Of a stretch of 56,749 nt of DNA, positions 6,023-18,400 are shown piece by piece. Source of the stretch: Verrucomicrobiales bacterium (GTDB lineage Bacteria > Verrucomicrobiota > Verrucomicrobiia > Limisphaerales > JAYPXF01). Both the position numbers and the translations under genes were made by a program. Numbering within the stretch: position 1 is the stretch's first letter; each line of letters starts with the position of its first letter. A model generated the notes under the pieces. That model was not told the origin of the DNA. It was given only the letters and a program-made list of their open reading frames with translations, and did not search any database. The DNA lies in NCBI GenBank assembly GCA_002715965.1, contig PBAL01000064.1:1-56749 (forward strand), given 5' to 3'.

Positions 6023-9000
6023 ATGTCAAAATTTGTACTGACTGCACAGCTACAGTTACAAGCACCTAAAAACACATCACAGGTATTAAACCAAGTTAGG
6101 CAGCAATTGTCTGGTGGGGTTACTATACCTGTAAATGTGAAAAACGCTAAACAAGCTCAACAGCAGATAAATAATGTCGCCAAAGCTACTCAACAAGCGA
6201 GTAGTGCTGCTCAAAGTATGGGTAAATCTTTTGGTTTAGCCACCAAGAGGTTTGCTGCATTTACTGTTGCTAGTAGGGCAATTAGCTTAGTTACCAATGG
6301 TTTAGCTAATGCTGTAGATGAAGCCATACAATTCCAAAGAGAAATGGTTAAGATTTCCCAAGTTACTGGGCAGTCTATCAAGCAGCTTCGTGGACTTCAA
6401 AAGACTATAACATCTCTTTCTACCGGTCTTGGTGTTGTAAGTAAAGATCTTCTTTCTACAACCAGAATTCTTGCTCAGGCTGGTATACAAGCTGGTGACC
6501 TTAAGGTCGCTCTAGACGCTCTTGCAAAGACCACGCTCGCTCCTACGTTTGAAGATATAGAAAAGACGGCTGAAGGTGCGGTTGCTATTCTAAGTCAGTT
6601 TGGAGAGGGCGTGGGAGCCTTAGAGAGGCAACTTGGTGCCATCAACGCTGTTGCTGGTCAGTTTGCCGTTGAGTCTGGTGACCTCATTGGTGCTGTTCGT
6701 AGGTTTGGTGGTGTCTTTAAATCTGCCGGTGGTGAACTAGAAGAATTACTAGCTTTATTCACTTCTGTTAGAGCCACGACTCGTGAAAGTGCTGAATCAA
6801 TTAGTACTGGTTTACGTACTATTTTCACTCGTATTCAACGTCCTAAAACGATTGAGTTTCTTAGACGGTTTGGCGTAGAACTTCTTGATGTAGAAGGTAA
6901 GTTTGTGGGGCCGTTTGAGGCCGCTAAAAGACTTAGTGATGCTCTTGCCGGTTTGGGCGAGGGTGACATTACCTTTATTAAAATAGCTGAAGAGCTTGGT
7001 GGTTTCCGTCAGATTGGTAAAGTTATCCCTCTTTTGCAGCAGTTTGAAGTTGCTGAACGAGCTAGGCAGGCAGCTATAGAGGGTGGTAACTCACTAACTA
7101 AAGATGCTGAGACTGCACAACAGGCGTTAGCTGTTCAAATTACTAAAGTTAAAGAAGAGTTTTTTGCACTGGTTCGTGCTATTACAGAAACAACTTCCTT
7201 TCAAGTTTTTGCTAAAACGGCCTTAGAAATAGCAAGCAATCTTATAAAAGTGGCAGACGCTATCAAGCCACTTATTCCTCTCATTACAGCGTTAGCCGCT
7301 ATAAAATTCGCCAAAGGGTTTGGTGGTTTTTTGGCGGGCGTTGGTGCCAGCTTTAAAGGAAAGAATCAGGGCGGCGTCATACATCGGTTTGCTAGAGGCG
7401 GTCTAGTTCCCGGTCAGGGTAATAGAGATACCGTACCCGCCATGCTTTCGCCGGGTGAGTTTGTTATCCGCAAAAGCAGTGTTCAAAAAATGGGTGCTTC
7501 TACACTTGCCGCTATGAATAACAATAGGTACGCCTTTGGAGGGAAGGTTGGAATTATAGCACTAGAAGATGCTGACGCTGGTGGTGCTAGTGCCCTCAAG
7601 GGCGATGTAACAATGAGTGAAGTTGCTATGGCGTTATCTAAGAGCAACCAGTTAGGCAATACTTCCAAAAACTTTTCAAAAACCCCCGAACAAGCTGGTG
7701 CTGTTTTTACAACTGGTCAAGGCCTAGCCGGTATAAACACTTCAAATCCAGCAATACGACAACAAGCAGAGTCTTCTATCAAGGCCCAATTGGGAGGTAA
7801 AAGTAGAAAATCAACTTTAGCTTATGGCTTTCCCATGAGTTCTATGGAAGGTGCAAATGTTGAAATGGCCACAGAGGTTGAGAATCTTCTAGAAGAAAAC
7901 TTAATCTCTGGTGTAAACGGTATAGCTTCTTTAGTAGGCAATGTTTTTGGTGCAACACCATCAGCAGCTGGAAAAAAACAACTAGAAGATGTTGGCATAG
8001 CCGATATCTCTGGAAAGCTTTACGAAGCAGCGTTAACGCTACTCGGTGCTAGCAATGATAAGTCTGCCTCCGGTGCTGATTTTGACTACGGTGGTGGAAT
8101 TGGTAGCACATTAGCTGACAAGCTAGGGGGAGGAAGTGTTTCCGGAAAAATATTAAGTAGGTTAAAAGACATACCGACAGACGCAAAGAGACTATTATAT
8201 AAAGGAAAAGGCGGACTAGATGAAGCAATAAATAAAAAGGCTGTAAATCTTGTTGCTAGTCTCGTTTCTAATTCCTCTAGTTGGCAAGGCTTAAAATCTC
8301 AGATATCACCAGTAGACAAAAAGGCCGCAGGTGGTGGTATTGGCGGAACCGACACGGTTCCCGCCCTTCTAACTCCCGGTGAGTTTGTTATCAATAAAAG
8401 TGCTGCACAAAGTATTGGTTACAGCAACCTAAATAGCATGAACAGGAGTGGTGTTGCTAGATACGCCCAAGGTGGCGTTGTGAAGTTTGCAAACGGCGGA
8501 AATGTGCCGCCACTCACAAAGAAAGGTTTTGAGTCAGAGTTAAGCATCGGAGGACTAGGTGCTCTTCAAGAAGAAATTAAAGGTGCCTCCATAACTATAG
8601 GTGAGCTTAAAGGTAAATCCCAAAAACTCTACGAAGAAGAAGGTAGACTAACTGCCAATATTGATAGTTATGATAAAGCAATTATTGAACTTCAAGCAAG
8701 TGCCAAACCGGGTGCTAAAGGTAACAAAGCACTTAACAGACTGGTACAGATGAAGATAAAGGCTGAAGAAGAGAGATTAGCCGTAATGGAAGAATTAACA
8801 AAGACAGAGGAAAACCTTGCAGATGCAGAAGCGTTAAAAGCCAAGAAAATTGCACAAGCAAAAGATATGAAGAAGGCGGCTAAAGGTAGCTTAACAACGG
8901 GAACACAATCAACAGTCACAGAGGCTATCAAAAGTCAGGGCCAAACTCAGAGCAACATCAAAAAAGCCCAAGCTGACGCTGCCGCTGCTGCTGCCGCTGT

Positions 9001-12000
9001 TAAACAAGCTGCTGCCGCTAAACTTAAAGCAGATCAAAAATCTATATTAAGCTTAGAGCAGTTGGCCGGTGCTACCTTTGGCGTAACAACGGCGTTAAGC
9101 TTCCTTAGACCTACTGTTGATGAAAATAGTTCTGGTCTTGAAAAAGCTTTAGCGACTACTATTGATGGTTTAATGAAGTTCACATCTATAATAGGTGTTG
9201 TAGCAGGTGCTCTTCAAGCCTTCGGCGTAAAACTAAGCAAGCAGAACTTTAAAGATCTCGGAAGCTTTTTAACAGGCGGAAAACTTGGTGGACCAAGAGC
9301 AGCCAAAAGAGTTCAACAGCGATTTAGAATTGGTGCTAAAAAAGTTGGTGGGGCAATTCAGAATATACCCGGTTTAGGTAAATTTGGAAAACACATAACA
9401 AAGATTGCCCCTCAGTTAGGAAAATTTGCTGCTGGCTTGGGACCAATAATAGCTGGTTTCGCCGCCGCTGTTGGTGGTATTGCTATATTTACAAATCTAC
9501 TGGACAGATTCACAGGTGTCCATAAGAAGGCCGAAGAAGCCATAGAAAAAGGAAATAGGGCACAAGCTGGACAGCTCGCTGTTAATTCCAGAGTACAAAA
9601 AGACTTTAATAATTTAGCTATGGCGGCTGCTGGTGTCGGTGCCGCATTTGGTCCAATTGGTGCTGCTGTTGGTTTTGCTGTTGGTGCTATAATTAAGCTG
9701 GTTGGACAAACGGAAGCTGGCCAAAAAGCTATGAAGGCGTTTAGAGATAATGTCTTAGTTATGTTTGGTGCTGACTCAACTAAAACAATAGAGGCTCAAG
9801 CCAACCTACAAGCATCGGTTAATAAATTAAAATTAGAAGAAGCAGATAATACTAAGAAAGCTGCCGAGGCTATGAAGGCGGTTGAGGCGGGTTCAAGGAC
9901 TCTAGCTGACGCTTGGGCAAGCGGTGACTTAACCGGCAACCTACAAAATCAATTAGCAGTCTTCACAGACACTGTAGCTTTAGAGGCCAGCAAAATGGCC
10001 GACCTTGAGTCTAGATACCAAGGTGGCACAGCAAGTGCGATAATGGGAGGTGTGATTGGCTTTGCTACGGCGGGTCCAGCCGGAGCTGCCGGTGGTGCTG
10101 CACTTGGTTCACAGGTAGGTATTGGGGGCGTCCTTAAAGAAATGGGTGCCCTTGTAGGTCTTACCACTAGTTATGAAGAAGATCGAAAAGCAAGTGAAGA
10201 AGCATTTAAGAAGGCCAATAAAGAATTTACTTCGCAGTTTAAAGAAAATGGCGAAGTATTCGCTAAAGTTTCAAGATCTATTATTGGTGCTAATCCGGGT
10301 GCTAGCTTAGAAGAAGTCAGAGCTACCTTGCTCCGTACCAACCCAGCTATTGCAGCTGCTGTTGAGGGTATGGGTTCTGATGAAAGAAGAAAGTTCCTAG
10401 ATCAAACAATTGAAGGAAGCATAAAAGCCTACGAAAAGCAAATGAAGGCGATTGAGGCAATGAACTTTGGTATGCAAAAGTTTGCTGATAGACTCGCTGG
10501 AACTACCGCGTTGATGTCTAGCACGTCTACGCTCGGAGAGTCTGGAGGAACAAGCTTTGACCGTTCCGCCGAAGTGTTAAATGTAGCTCTTAGTGGTGCA
10601 GCCAACACCCTCTCTGACGGGGAGTTACAGGGTGCTGTTGACGACATGAAGCAATCACTCAGAGATGCTGGTGCTAGCTCCGAAGAAATAGAAAAAACCG
10701 TAAGCAGATTTAAAGGTCTAAACGAAATAAACAAAAGGCTGAATGAGTCTAGCCCAGCCTTTAAGAAATTCCAACAAGACCTTCGTGATGCACAAGTCGG
10801 TGGAACCGGAGACCTCAGCCCAGATGCAGTTCTCAAGCAATTTGCAGACTCAATGACTGAAGGCCTAGATGAAGATGCAGCAAAACAAGTCAGAGATAGC
10901 ATCGAATCTATGAATCTTGATCAAACGGCAACTGATCAAATTTTACAGGGCGATCTAACACCTATTTATAATGCTCTCGGAGAAGCGGGAGAAGAGTTTA
11001 GAAAGCAAATCGTAGACGGCATTGTCAAACAAAGGGGTGCCGCAGAGAAAGAATTAATTAATAGCATAAAGAAACGCAAGGCATCTGAAGATGAGTTTAT
11101 TGCTGCACAAAGAAAGGCGATTGATATACAGCTAGAAGCAGCCAAGATCTTTGAAGATTTTGGCGGTCGAGCACTAACAGGACAAGAAAAATTAAGTGCT
11201 AGGGTTGCACAGTTTAATGTTGGTGCTGATGCAGCTGGTATAACTGGTCTGGGTAGCGGAAGTGCTAGTGACATCCAGAGAGTAGCCGGTGAGATAAGCG
11301 GTAACTTTAATACTTTACAAAGTCAAGCTACGGCGGGTGTAGTAGCTGGAAAAGGTGCTTTTGATAATGTTGAGGGTGCAGAAAGAGACAACAGAGAAAG
11401 ATTAAAGAAAGCTAATGATGACCTCCTTAACTTTACAAAACAAAGAATAGGTCTTCTTAAAGAAGAGCTTGCAATCGTACAGAAGAAAAACCAAGAAGAA
11501 AAGAATGCACTTGAAAAACTACTTTCTGGCGACATAGAAGGATTCTTACAAGGTCAGGCCGCTGCTGGTGCTGGTGCCGCACTGAGAACCGGAGATGCTG
11601 GATTAGCGGGTCTGTTTGGTGCTAGTGCTCTGGGTGCTGGATTCAAAAGCCTTGAGGGTCAAGGTTTAGGAGATTCAGCTATGGAAAGAGCTGCGGGTTT
11701 AAGCCTTGGAGCTGTGGGTGTAACCGATACCAGATCTGCCCAAATTCTTGCTGGAACAACGGCTGAAGAAGAAGCTATCAAATCTGAAGGTAGAGAGCTT
11801 GCTGGCGTGATGGGAGATTTAGCACAACAATCAGCACAGTTTGAAAAAGCAGAGATTAACACCCAAGAGGCTATTATAAATGCACAAGAGCTTAGACTTG
11901 AAAATCTGACTGCGGCAGCTAATCAAGCACAAGGGTTTGCTAGAGGCGGTCCTGTTTATGCCAGCCGTGGAATGTTCGTACCTCGCGGTACTGATACGGT

Positions 12001-12442
12001 TCCAGCCATGTTGACCCCCGGTGAATTTGTTGTAAACAGATCTGCTGTACAAAGAGGCAACAACCTCCAATTATTAAGAGCTATGAATAGTGGCGGAGGT
12101 GCTAGCGGACCGGGCAACATGAGTGGTGGAGGACAGGTTAGATACTACAACCTAGGAGGTATTGTTGAGAGTATTGGTTCAGCGTTCTCAGACGCACTTC
12201 CAAACCTTCAAAATGTGTTCTCAAACTTTGCTGCAAGTGTAGATAAATTAGTAAACACCAAGTTCAACGTAGCCTTAGACACTACAAACGTAAATGTAAA
12301 CTTTAATGGGGCATCGTTCTTAGAGACCCTTAAAGAAGATATTAAAAATGAGTTACTAGAAGAAGTCAGTGAACAGATCAAGAAAGCTAAACCAAGCACC
12401 TCCGGAGACATGGAAACAAGAAGTACGGTATTAGGAAACTAG
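6023..12442 (+). CDS. Tail tape measure protein
   Basis: A 2139-residue protein that sets tail length and leaves the virion during DNA delivery. Early residues are Gln/Ala-rich helix, then about residues 90-300 match the core of TP901-type tape measure proteins (SRAIS, FQREMVKISQVTGQS, a long Ala/Leu-rich helical run, ESISTGLRTIFTRIQ). Hydrophobic Gly/Ala-rich stretches lie near residues 1135-1165, 1197-1230 and 1335-1380, as expected for a protein that can insert into a membrane. A motif of the form DTVPAMLxPGEFVxxxSA recurs at residues 469, 777 and 1991. No peptidoglycan hydrolase motif is evident. By the usual 0.15 nm per residue, the tail would be about 320 nm. AAGG precedes the start. 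Confidence 0.9.
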   Translation: MSKFVLTAQLQLQAPKNTSQVLNQVRQQLSGGVTIPVNVKNAKQAQQQINNVAKATQQASSAAQSMGKSFGLATKRFAAFTVASRAISLVTNGLANAVDEAIQFQREMVKISQVTGQSIKQLRGLQKTITSLSTGLGVVSKDLLSTTRILAQAGIQAGDLKVALDALAKTTLAPTFEDIEKTAEGAVAILSQFGEGVGALERQLGAINAVAGQFAVESGDLIGAVRRFGGVFKSAGGELEELLALFTSVRATTRESAESISTGLRTIFTRIQRPKTIEFLRRFGVELLDVEGKFVGPFEAAKRLSDALAGLGEGDITFIKIAEELGGFRQIGKVIPLLQQFEVAERARQAAIEGGNSLTKDAETAQQALAVQITKVKEEFFALVRAITETTSFQVFAKTALEIASNLIKVADAIKPLIPLITALAAIKFAKGFGGFLAGVGASFKGKNQGGVIHRFARGGLVPGQGNRDTVPAMLSPGEFVIRKSSVQKMGASTLAAMNNNRYAFGGKVGIIALEDADAGGASALKGDVTMSEVAMALSKSNQLGNTSKNFSKTPEQAGAVFTTGQGLAGINTSNPAIRQQAESSIKAQLGGKSRKSTLAYGFPMSSMEGANVEMATEVENLLEENLISGVNGIASLVGNVFGATPSAAGKKQLEDVGIADISGKLYEAALTLLGASNDKSASGADFDYGGGIGSTLADKLGGGSVSGKILSRLKDIPTDAKRLLYKGKGGLDEAINKKAVNLVASLVSNSSSWQGLKSQISPVDKKAAGGGIGGTDTVPALLTPGEFVINKSAAQSIGYSNLNSMNRSGVARYAQGGVVKFANGGNVPPLTKKGFESELSIGGLGALQEEIKGASITIGELKGKSQKLYEEEGRLTANIDSYDKAIIELQASAKPGAKGNKALNRLVQMKIKAEEERLAVMEELTKTEENLADAEALKAKKIAQAKDMKKAAKGSLTTGTQSTVTEAIKSQGQTQSNIKKAQADAAAAAAAVKQAAAAKLKADQKSILSLEQLAGATFGVTTALSFLRPTVDENSSGLEKALATTIDGLMKFTSIIGVVAGALQAFGVKLSKQNFKDLGSFLTGGKLGGPRAAKRVQQRFRIGAKKVGGAIQNIPGLGKFGKHITKIAPQLGKFAAGLGPIIAGFAAAVGGIAIFTNLLDRFTGVHKKAEEAIEKGNRAQAGQLAVNSRVQKDFNNLAMAAAGVGAAFGPIGAAVGFAVGAIIKLVGQTEAGQKAMKAFRDNVLVMFGADSTKTIEAQANLQASVNKLKLEEADNTKKAAEAMKAVEAGSRTLADAWASGDLTGNLQNQLAVFTDTVALEASKMADLESRYQGGTASAIMGGVIGFATAGPAGAAGGAALGSQVGIGGVLKEMGALVGLTTSYEEDRKASEEAFKKANKEFTSQFKENGEVFAKVSRSIIGANPGASLEEVRATLLRTNPAIAAAVEGMGSDERRKFLDQTIEGSIKAYEKQMKAIEAMNFGMQKFADRLAGTTALMSSTSTLGESGGTSFDRSAEVLNVALSGAANTLSDGELQGAVDDMKQSLRDAGASSEEIEKTVSRFKGLNEINKRLNESSPAFKKFQQDLRDAQVGGTGDLSPDAVLKQFADSMTEGLDEDAAKQVRDSIESMNLDQTATDQILQGDLTPIYNALGEAGEEFRKQIVDGIVKQRGAAEKELINSIKKRKASEDEFIAAQRKAIDIQLEAAKIFEDFGGRALTGQEKLSARVAQFNVGADAAGITGLGSGSASDIQRVAGEISGNFNTLQSQATAGVVAGKGAFDNVEGAERDNRERLKKANDDLLNFTKQRIGLLKEELAIVQKKNQEEKNALEKLLSGDIEGFLQGQAAAGAGAALRTGDAGLAGLFGASALGAGFKSLEGQGLGDSAMERAAGLSLGAVGVTDTRSAQILAGTTAEEEAIKSEGRELAGVMGDLAQQSAQFEKAEINTQEAIINAQELRLENLTAAANQAQGFARGGPVYASRGMFVPRGTDTVPAMLTPGEFVVNRSAVQRGNNLQLLRAMNSGGGASGPGNMSGGGQVRYYNLGGIVESIGSAFSDALPNLQNVFSNFAASVDKLVNTKFNVALDTTNVNVNFNGASFLETLKEDIKNELLEEVSEQIKKAKPSTSGDMETRSTVLGN
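7427..7477 (+). repeat. Tape measure motif DTVPAMLSPGEFV, copy 1
   Basis: First of three copies of DTVPA-(M/L)-L-(S/T)-PGEFV-(I/V)-x-(K/R)-S in the tape measure protein, at residue 469, preceded by a Gly-rich GGLVPGQG segment. The other copies are at 8351 and 11993. Confidence 0.85.
8351..8401 (+). repeat. Tape measure motif DTVPALLTPGEFV, copy 2
   Basis: Second copy, at residue 777, 308 residues after copy 1. It is preceded by GGGIGGT and followed by a Gly-rich stretch with QGGVV. Confidence 0.85.
11993..12043 (+). repeat. Tape measure motif DTVPAMLTPGEFV, copy 3
   Basis: Third copy, at residue 1991, close to the C terminus and 1214 residues after copy 2. It is preceded by a Gly-rich RGGPVYASRGM segment like the other two. 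Confidence 0.85.
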
Positions 12443-12443
12443 G

Positions 12444-15400
12444 ATGTCACAACAATTTGTTAAAAACTTAGAGTGCCACTGCATCGCCGGTCTATCGGGA
12501 ACCTGCGGTGGAGGCGGATCAATTAGTGCCAAGCTAACTGTTAAACCGGCAGTACTAAAAGCCTCAATAAAAACCAACTCTAAGATTACTTCTCCCGGTG
12601 AAAAGTTATCTGCGTCTTTCGCTCGCGTTACCGGTGACGGCCCGCTATACGTTGTCGAGAGTTGCTCCGGACCCGATTGCGATCTCACCGCCGAAGGCTG
12701 GCAAGTTACGATCACTGGAACCGATGATTCCACACCGTTTTCAATTACCACCAAGGCACTAAACAGATATGAGAACGGTTCACTATTAATTCTAGAAAAT
12801 ACAGTTAATCTAACCTCTAATACTGTTACGATAAGTTCTATTACAGCGAATGGTGTTGCTCACAAAACAAAACCAAGCATAATTAGAACAAAGAGTTTTG
12901 TACAAACTGTTTCTTCTTTATCTGAAATATCTTCTAAACTAAGTGTTAAAACAAAGATATACCCAAAAGAACAATCTCTAGACAATCCGCTGTCTGTATT
13001 CTCTTCGTTCTTTTCTTTCAGGGCAAATCACGACGTAGAAACTGTAGATGACCCAACGCTCAGAAGGGTAACACTTAATCAAGATGCCCTACCTATAGAT
13101 AGGTTAGAAATATTCAACTTGGTCAGAAGAAATGGTGGCAAACTAGAGATTGCAACCACAAACGCTAAAACTGATACGACTGTAACGCAAACATTTACCA
13201 TAGTCAACGTAGAAAACTCTAGCCAACTTATTATCAAACCTCAGAATGGTGATAGCTACGCCGACGGTATATTTGATGACCCTCTCTCCATAGCTACTAT
13301 TTTTACTACCATTAATACGATTAAGGCTATAGTATCTACGGGACATGTTTCACCAACCCTTACGGCAAACTACTCGGTCGGTGAGTCCTTTACATTTACT
13401 GGAAACCTCAGAAATACCTACACAGACAAGGTCGCGGGCGACTTTAGCAATTATGGATGCGTAGAAAAACTATACCCCTCAGCCGACTTGCCAATAGCGA
13501 GCGGCTTTGGTGGATTTGTTAGCCCCACAAAATCAGACCAAGACCTCTATACACAGATAGACGAAGGTGTTTATAATGGAATATTGCAAGACAAGGGGGA
13601 TGCGTCTCTAGTTAGCGACGATACAAATACATACATCATACCAAACACTGTACACACTGAAGGGTTTTTCCAGTATAAGTGCCAGCTCTCAAACTTCAAT
13701 GTCAGACCGGAAGAAACTCGTCTTCACATGCGTGTCTCTGCACCAATTGAGAACTACGAGTCTAAGATTCCACCGCAGTATACCATATACAACATTAGAC
13801 TGCAAGACCCTTCCGGCAATCTTATTGTCAAATATAATGATATAACACTACGTGGTGATGCACTCTCAAGAGATCATGTAAACTACACGACGTATTCATC
13901 CGCACCAGAGATAAATGTAGTCACAGAAAAATATGGATGGCAAAGACAAGGTGTGGTACACCTACAAGAAAAAACTGGATACAGCCTAACCTTCAGTGTT
14001 AAATCTGTCGCCTTTGATGACGCATTTACGGAAGGTTTTGACGAAGGTTTTGAAGAGAACTATATTATACCCGATATCATAACAGATAAAAAGGGAAATA
14101 ACTATCTTGCCTTAGATGGTACTCCACTATCTTCTCATGAAAATAGATTTATAAACCCAACGGACGGGTTCAAAATTTCTGCCATAGAAATATGCAACAG
14201 CGGGTCATATGGACCCGGTATCGAAAACTATTTACCTGTTCGTATCGAAATGCCAATCAAGGGTAGAAGGCTAGAAAGAAGCATACTCCCAACCTTTATG
14301 CCCCTGTATGATTTTGACACCTCTATTTATCCGTCCGTTACCACTACTTGGCAAGACACAAAAACATCGCTATTTGATAACACTGACAAATGCGGATCTG
14401 AAGAACTTGTAAAAATATTAAGAGACAATAACGAGAATAGCTCCATAACGCTTTCTACAGCCGTTGGTGGCGGTGTTGCTGACTCCGGCAAGTTAACACT
14501 TAAGTTTTCCCATACAGCCGCTACCCCTAGAGAGATAACTAAAGGAGCCTTCAACATAGCCTTTGACCAAGGAACTAAAAATACTTGGTGGCAACCCAGC
14601 GGTTCCTTCAATGTAGAAAACACACGAACAACCTCAGATTACGATATACCGTTCTTCGCCGTTGACTCACTAACACTTAAAGTATTAGCAAAGAAAGAGG
14701 CGGGTTCTAGAGACTATGCGTTAGATGTTGTTGGCTACAGTGACGATGGATTACTAGAAGTAACATCTGCCTCTGGAGGGTTTATACAAGACCCATCAGA
14801 AATTCACTTAAACGATCTCATTATAACACAAGACGGTCAATATCCAACAACTTCCGGCTTTAGATCAGACAACGACGATCTTTCTTTAGGTGGCACATCT
14901 ATATCAGAAAAAGAAAAGTATTTCACAGCCAGCGGGAATGACCATTATAAGCTAACTCAATATCCTTACGTGACAGGAACTGATTTTGAACTGTACGAAA
15001 TACCACTTCAAATCAACTCTGACACAGTTAAGTATGGATTATCAAAAGACTATACTCTAAGTTCATTGTTTGAGCACTTATACTTAGATATATTCCCCAT
15101 ACCTAGCGGTGCGTCAATTGCACATATATCCTTAGATGTTAGGTACAATCCTCAAAACGGAATGAATCTTGCGACTCGTGGTGGCATACCGGTAGATTAC
15201 ATTCAGCCCGGTAGATCAGAAGCCGCACTATTCCCAAGCTACATGCGATCCAATGATAATATTATCAATGCTGGATCTGGATACGCACCATTATCAAGAA
15301 TAGAAAATATACCACACGCATACTCATCCGAAGAAACAACTTTAAAAAGTAATTATTCAAGACGATGGAGAGGTGTCGAGGGAACCGTTCGTGGACCTTA

Positions 15401-18400
15401 CGACCCCGACTCTTTCTCCTTCAGTTTTGCAAACCCAGTTATGGACTACCCGTTCCTGTCTGGCTACTTTAAGTTCGATAATTTAGATGATCGCTATGTA
15501 AAGTCTGTGAACCTTGGTGATGGCTTCGGAACCGTTAGTGGGCTAGCAAAAATAACGCCAGAGGTTTATCACAATATTGGTTGGAGATTTAGCAGTGGTA
15601 CACTGTTTGCGGACCATCTACCAAATTACAGTGGAAACTACACTACCACAGACTGGACCTCTTTGTCAAAAGCTGGTGACACATTCGTTGGCAACCCGAT
15701 GTACGGTAAAATTGCCGATGCGTTTGACAGGGTAATTAGACTAGAAGGTAATACTCAAAATATTAACTTCGGCAACATTGATACCACTAGTGGATTTTCT
15801 ATCTTCACTAGGTTTACACCAGATTCAAACATTAGTGGCGTAGATTACGACCTGTTTGAAAGTGGGGTAATCTTCTCTAAGTGGGAAGACCCAAATAGTT
15901 TAGACTTTGCTCTTGGGTTTAAAGGCGGATTTATCTGCGGGTACGCAAAGAACGATGAAGATGGTTCTATCGTAGAAGTTGTTGACACCATACCTTATAG
16001 CGGGTATAGCTATCCACTCAATGTCCTGTTAACATATAATGACAATCAAAGTAGTGGTCTTAAATTATATATCGACAACGAATCTATTATACATCCTATA
16101 GAAGCCGGAGACTTTTCGCCAAGCTACGAAACTCCGTACATTCTAAGGGCAAGCTCAAGCAAATTCTACAAGAGACCCAATAATGCAGATTTGGTATTAG
16201 GTTATTCAGCCGGTTCTGGCGTGGGCATGAATATGCTTGTCAGCGAATTTGGTATATCCACTTGGAGTTCTGGCGTTGACACTCTTTACGGTTCCGGTAC
16301 TAATATTGTAGAGTCTAACCCAGACGCCACATACAAACGTGTCACAGCGGATAAGTTCTTTGAGAATTTACGTGTTACATACTTTGATCCGTCAACCACA
16401 TATGGCAACGATAGATATAAACTGTGGGATAGAGTAAATGAGGACACTTATAACGACTGGAGTATCGGTGCGTTTAAGCATTGTCCATTTAGCTTTGCTT
16501 TTGATTCGCTACAGAAACGGCCAAATAGAGAACAGATAGTATTTGATATCAATCATCATGGTTCTGGATATATGCAGTTAGCAGATCTATCCATGCCTTC
16601 TACTGTTAACAGCGGAGCTTCTTACCACACACAAATCGAAAACGACTTCTTAAGATTCCACCTTAGTGACGTTCCAGATAATTTCAATGCAGCCGATAAA
16701 CGTATAAGTAAAAACCTACCGGTTGGCTATAAGTTTAACGAAAGAGCTTTGGTTGTAGAGAGCGTTATAGAACACAAAACGCAAGACTCTATTGTGTGGT
16801 CTGACTGTGATAACAAAGTTGGCCCTAAGCTAATAGTCAGCTTGTACACCAAAAACCAAGAACCTTACTTTAGTAAATTCAGTCCTAATCAACCTAACTG
16901 GGGTCTCGTCAATAGAAAGTCTCACTACCTAGAACCTTCTAGTTGTTTGATGAGATTAGACTCTACGTTTTCTTATGAAGACTTGGATGATGATTCTGAA
17001 AAGTGGTCTATCTTCCCAGACGAACCAAGAACAAAAGAGTTTAAAGAAAGATATTTCTCTAAAGATGTGGACGACATGTTCGTTCAATACGACTTGGTTT
17101 ATCCATCAGGCCCATCGTTTAACTCTAGAATAGAGCTTCATTCTTCACACGTTAGAATGGAACATGCTACTGTTAAACCTATAAAGGCGTACAATACCGC
17201 GAACCTATTTGCTAGTGGTGGATACCCAAGTCAGGCTAGCATGAACCTAGTTGTTGGCGAGAATCCAGAACCCGTATCTGGAATGTTGCCATTGCTAATG
17301 AACGTTCCTATCCCCGTTGACGTGAGCGTGCCAAGCGGCTTTACGTTAAATGTAAGTGGTGCGTACACAACATTTGCTAGTATGAACTTATATACGCCTA
17401 ACTTCTCTGGCGTTGGGTTCTTAAATCTACATTGTACCTCTGGTATGATACCAAGTTCTGCCGCCCAATCAATGTTCTTATCGCTGCCAAGTGCAATGGA
17501 TAGAATATCTTTAGGTGATGACTCTGTAAAAGATAAAGAGCTTACCTATCCGGACGGCTTCTCATCTGAGTCAGCCGCAAAGCAAGAAGCGAAAAAACTT
17601 GGACTTTCAGGATCTCACCGAAACGAGACCACAGGAAAATACTTCCCAGGTGCTGCCTCTGATTGGGATGAAAATTCGGATGGCTATTCAGACGCTTCTA
17701 GGGTTAGAGGCCCATTTGTACCACTATTTATACTTAATTCGGACATCCCTAATTCAGGCTCATTACCTTTATATGGATTCTGGAGTTCTGGAGATGCAAT
17801 CAGGAAGTCCGTAAATCTCTACTTGCACAACGAGCTTGCACCTAGTAGAGAAGGGCCAGCTAGCGGTGACTTGAATATGGTAACTGTTGGTATCAATAAA
17901 TTCCAAAGTATCATCAGAAGAGCCAATCTTCCCCTGTTCATACATGCACCAAATGTAATCAACGGTGCGTTACCACTAACTATTGGTTATTCAGAACAAG
18001 ACCCTGTTACATCTACGGGTCAAATGAACCTGTTTACTGCTAACTATCCAGTTGGAGCGAAAGGGGTTGGGTCTGCTTACGGTCTATGGTCTAATGAGAA
18101 CTTTGGTACTGGTATAGAATTACAAGACAACTATCTTGCTTCTATAAGTGTTTCTAACGAAATTAGAGGTGTAGACCTAATCGCTTATGGCAGTTGTGAT
18201 GGAAATAGTGACAGTAAAGCTATAGACAAAGCCTTAGAGACAGACGACGTTATTTGGAGAGAAGCGGTATGTAACGACGGCGGTATATTTAGAGCCAAAG
18301 ACACATACACAAATTCTGGAGCTATCAATTTTGAAGGTGGTTTCGGATACAGTGGTAATTATTATGGTATAAGGAAGTTCACACAACTCTTACCAAATAT

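Noticed and set aside
10429..10902. 157-codon minus-strand frame inside the tape measure gene
   Set aside because: Opposite an Ala/Glu-rich coding strand, which keeps reverse frames open. Composition (Ser, Leu, Cys) is that of a reverse frame.
6023..12442. Peptidoglycan hydrolase domain in the tape measure protein
   Set aside because: I looked for NlpC/P60, lysozyme and M23 motifs (H-x-x-x-D, H-x-H, Cys-His pairs) and saw none in a plausible setting.
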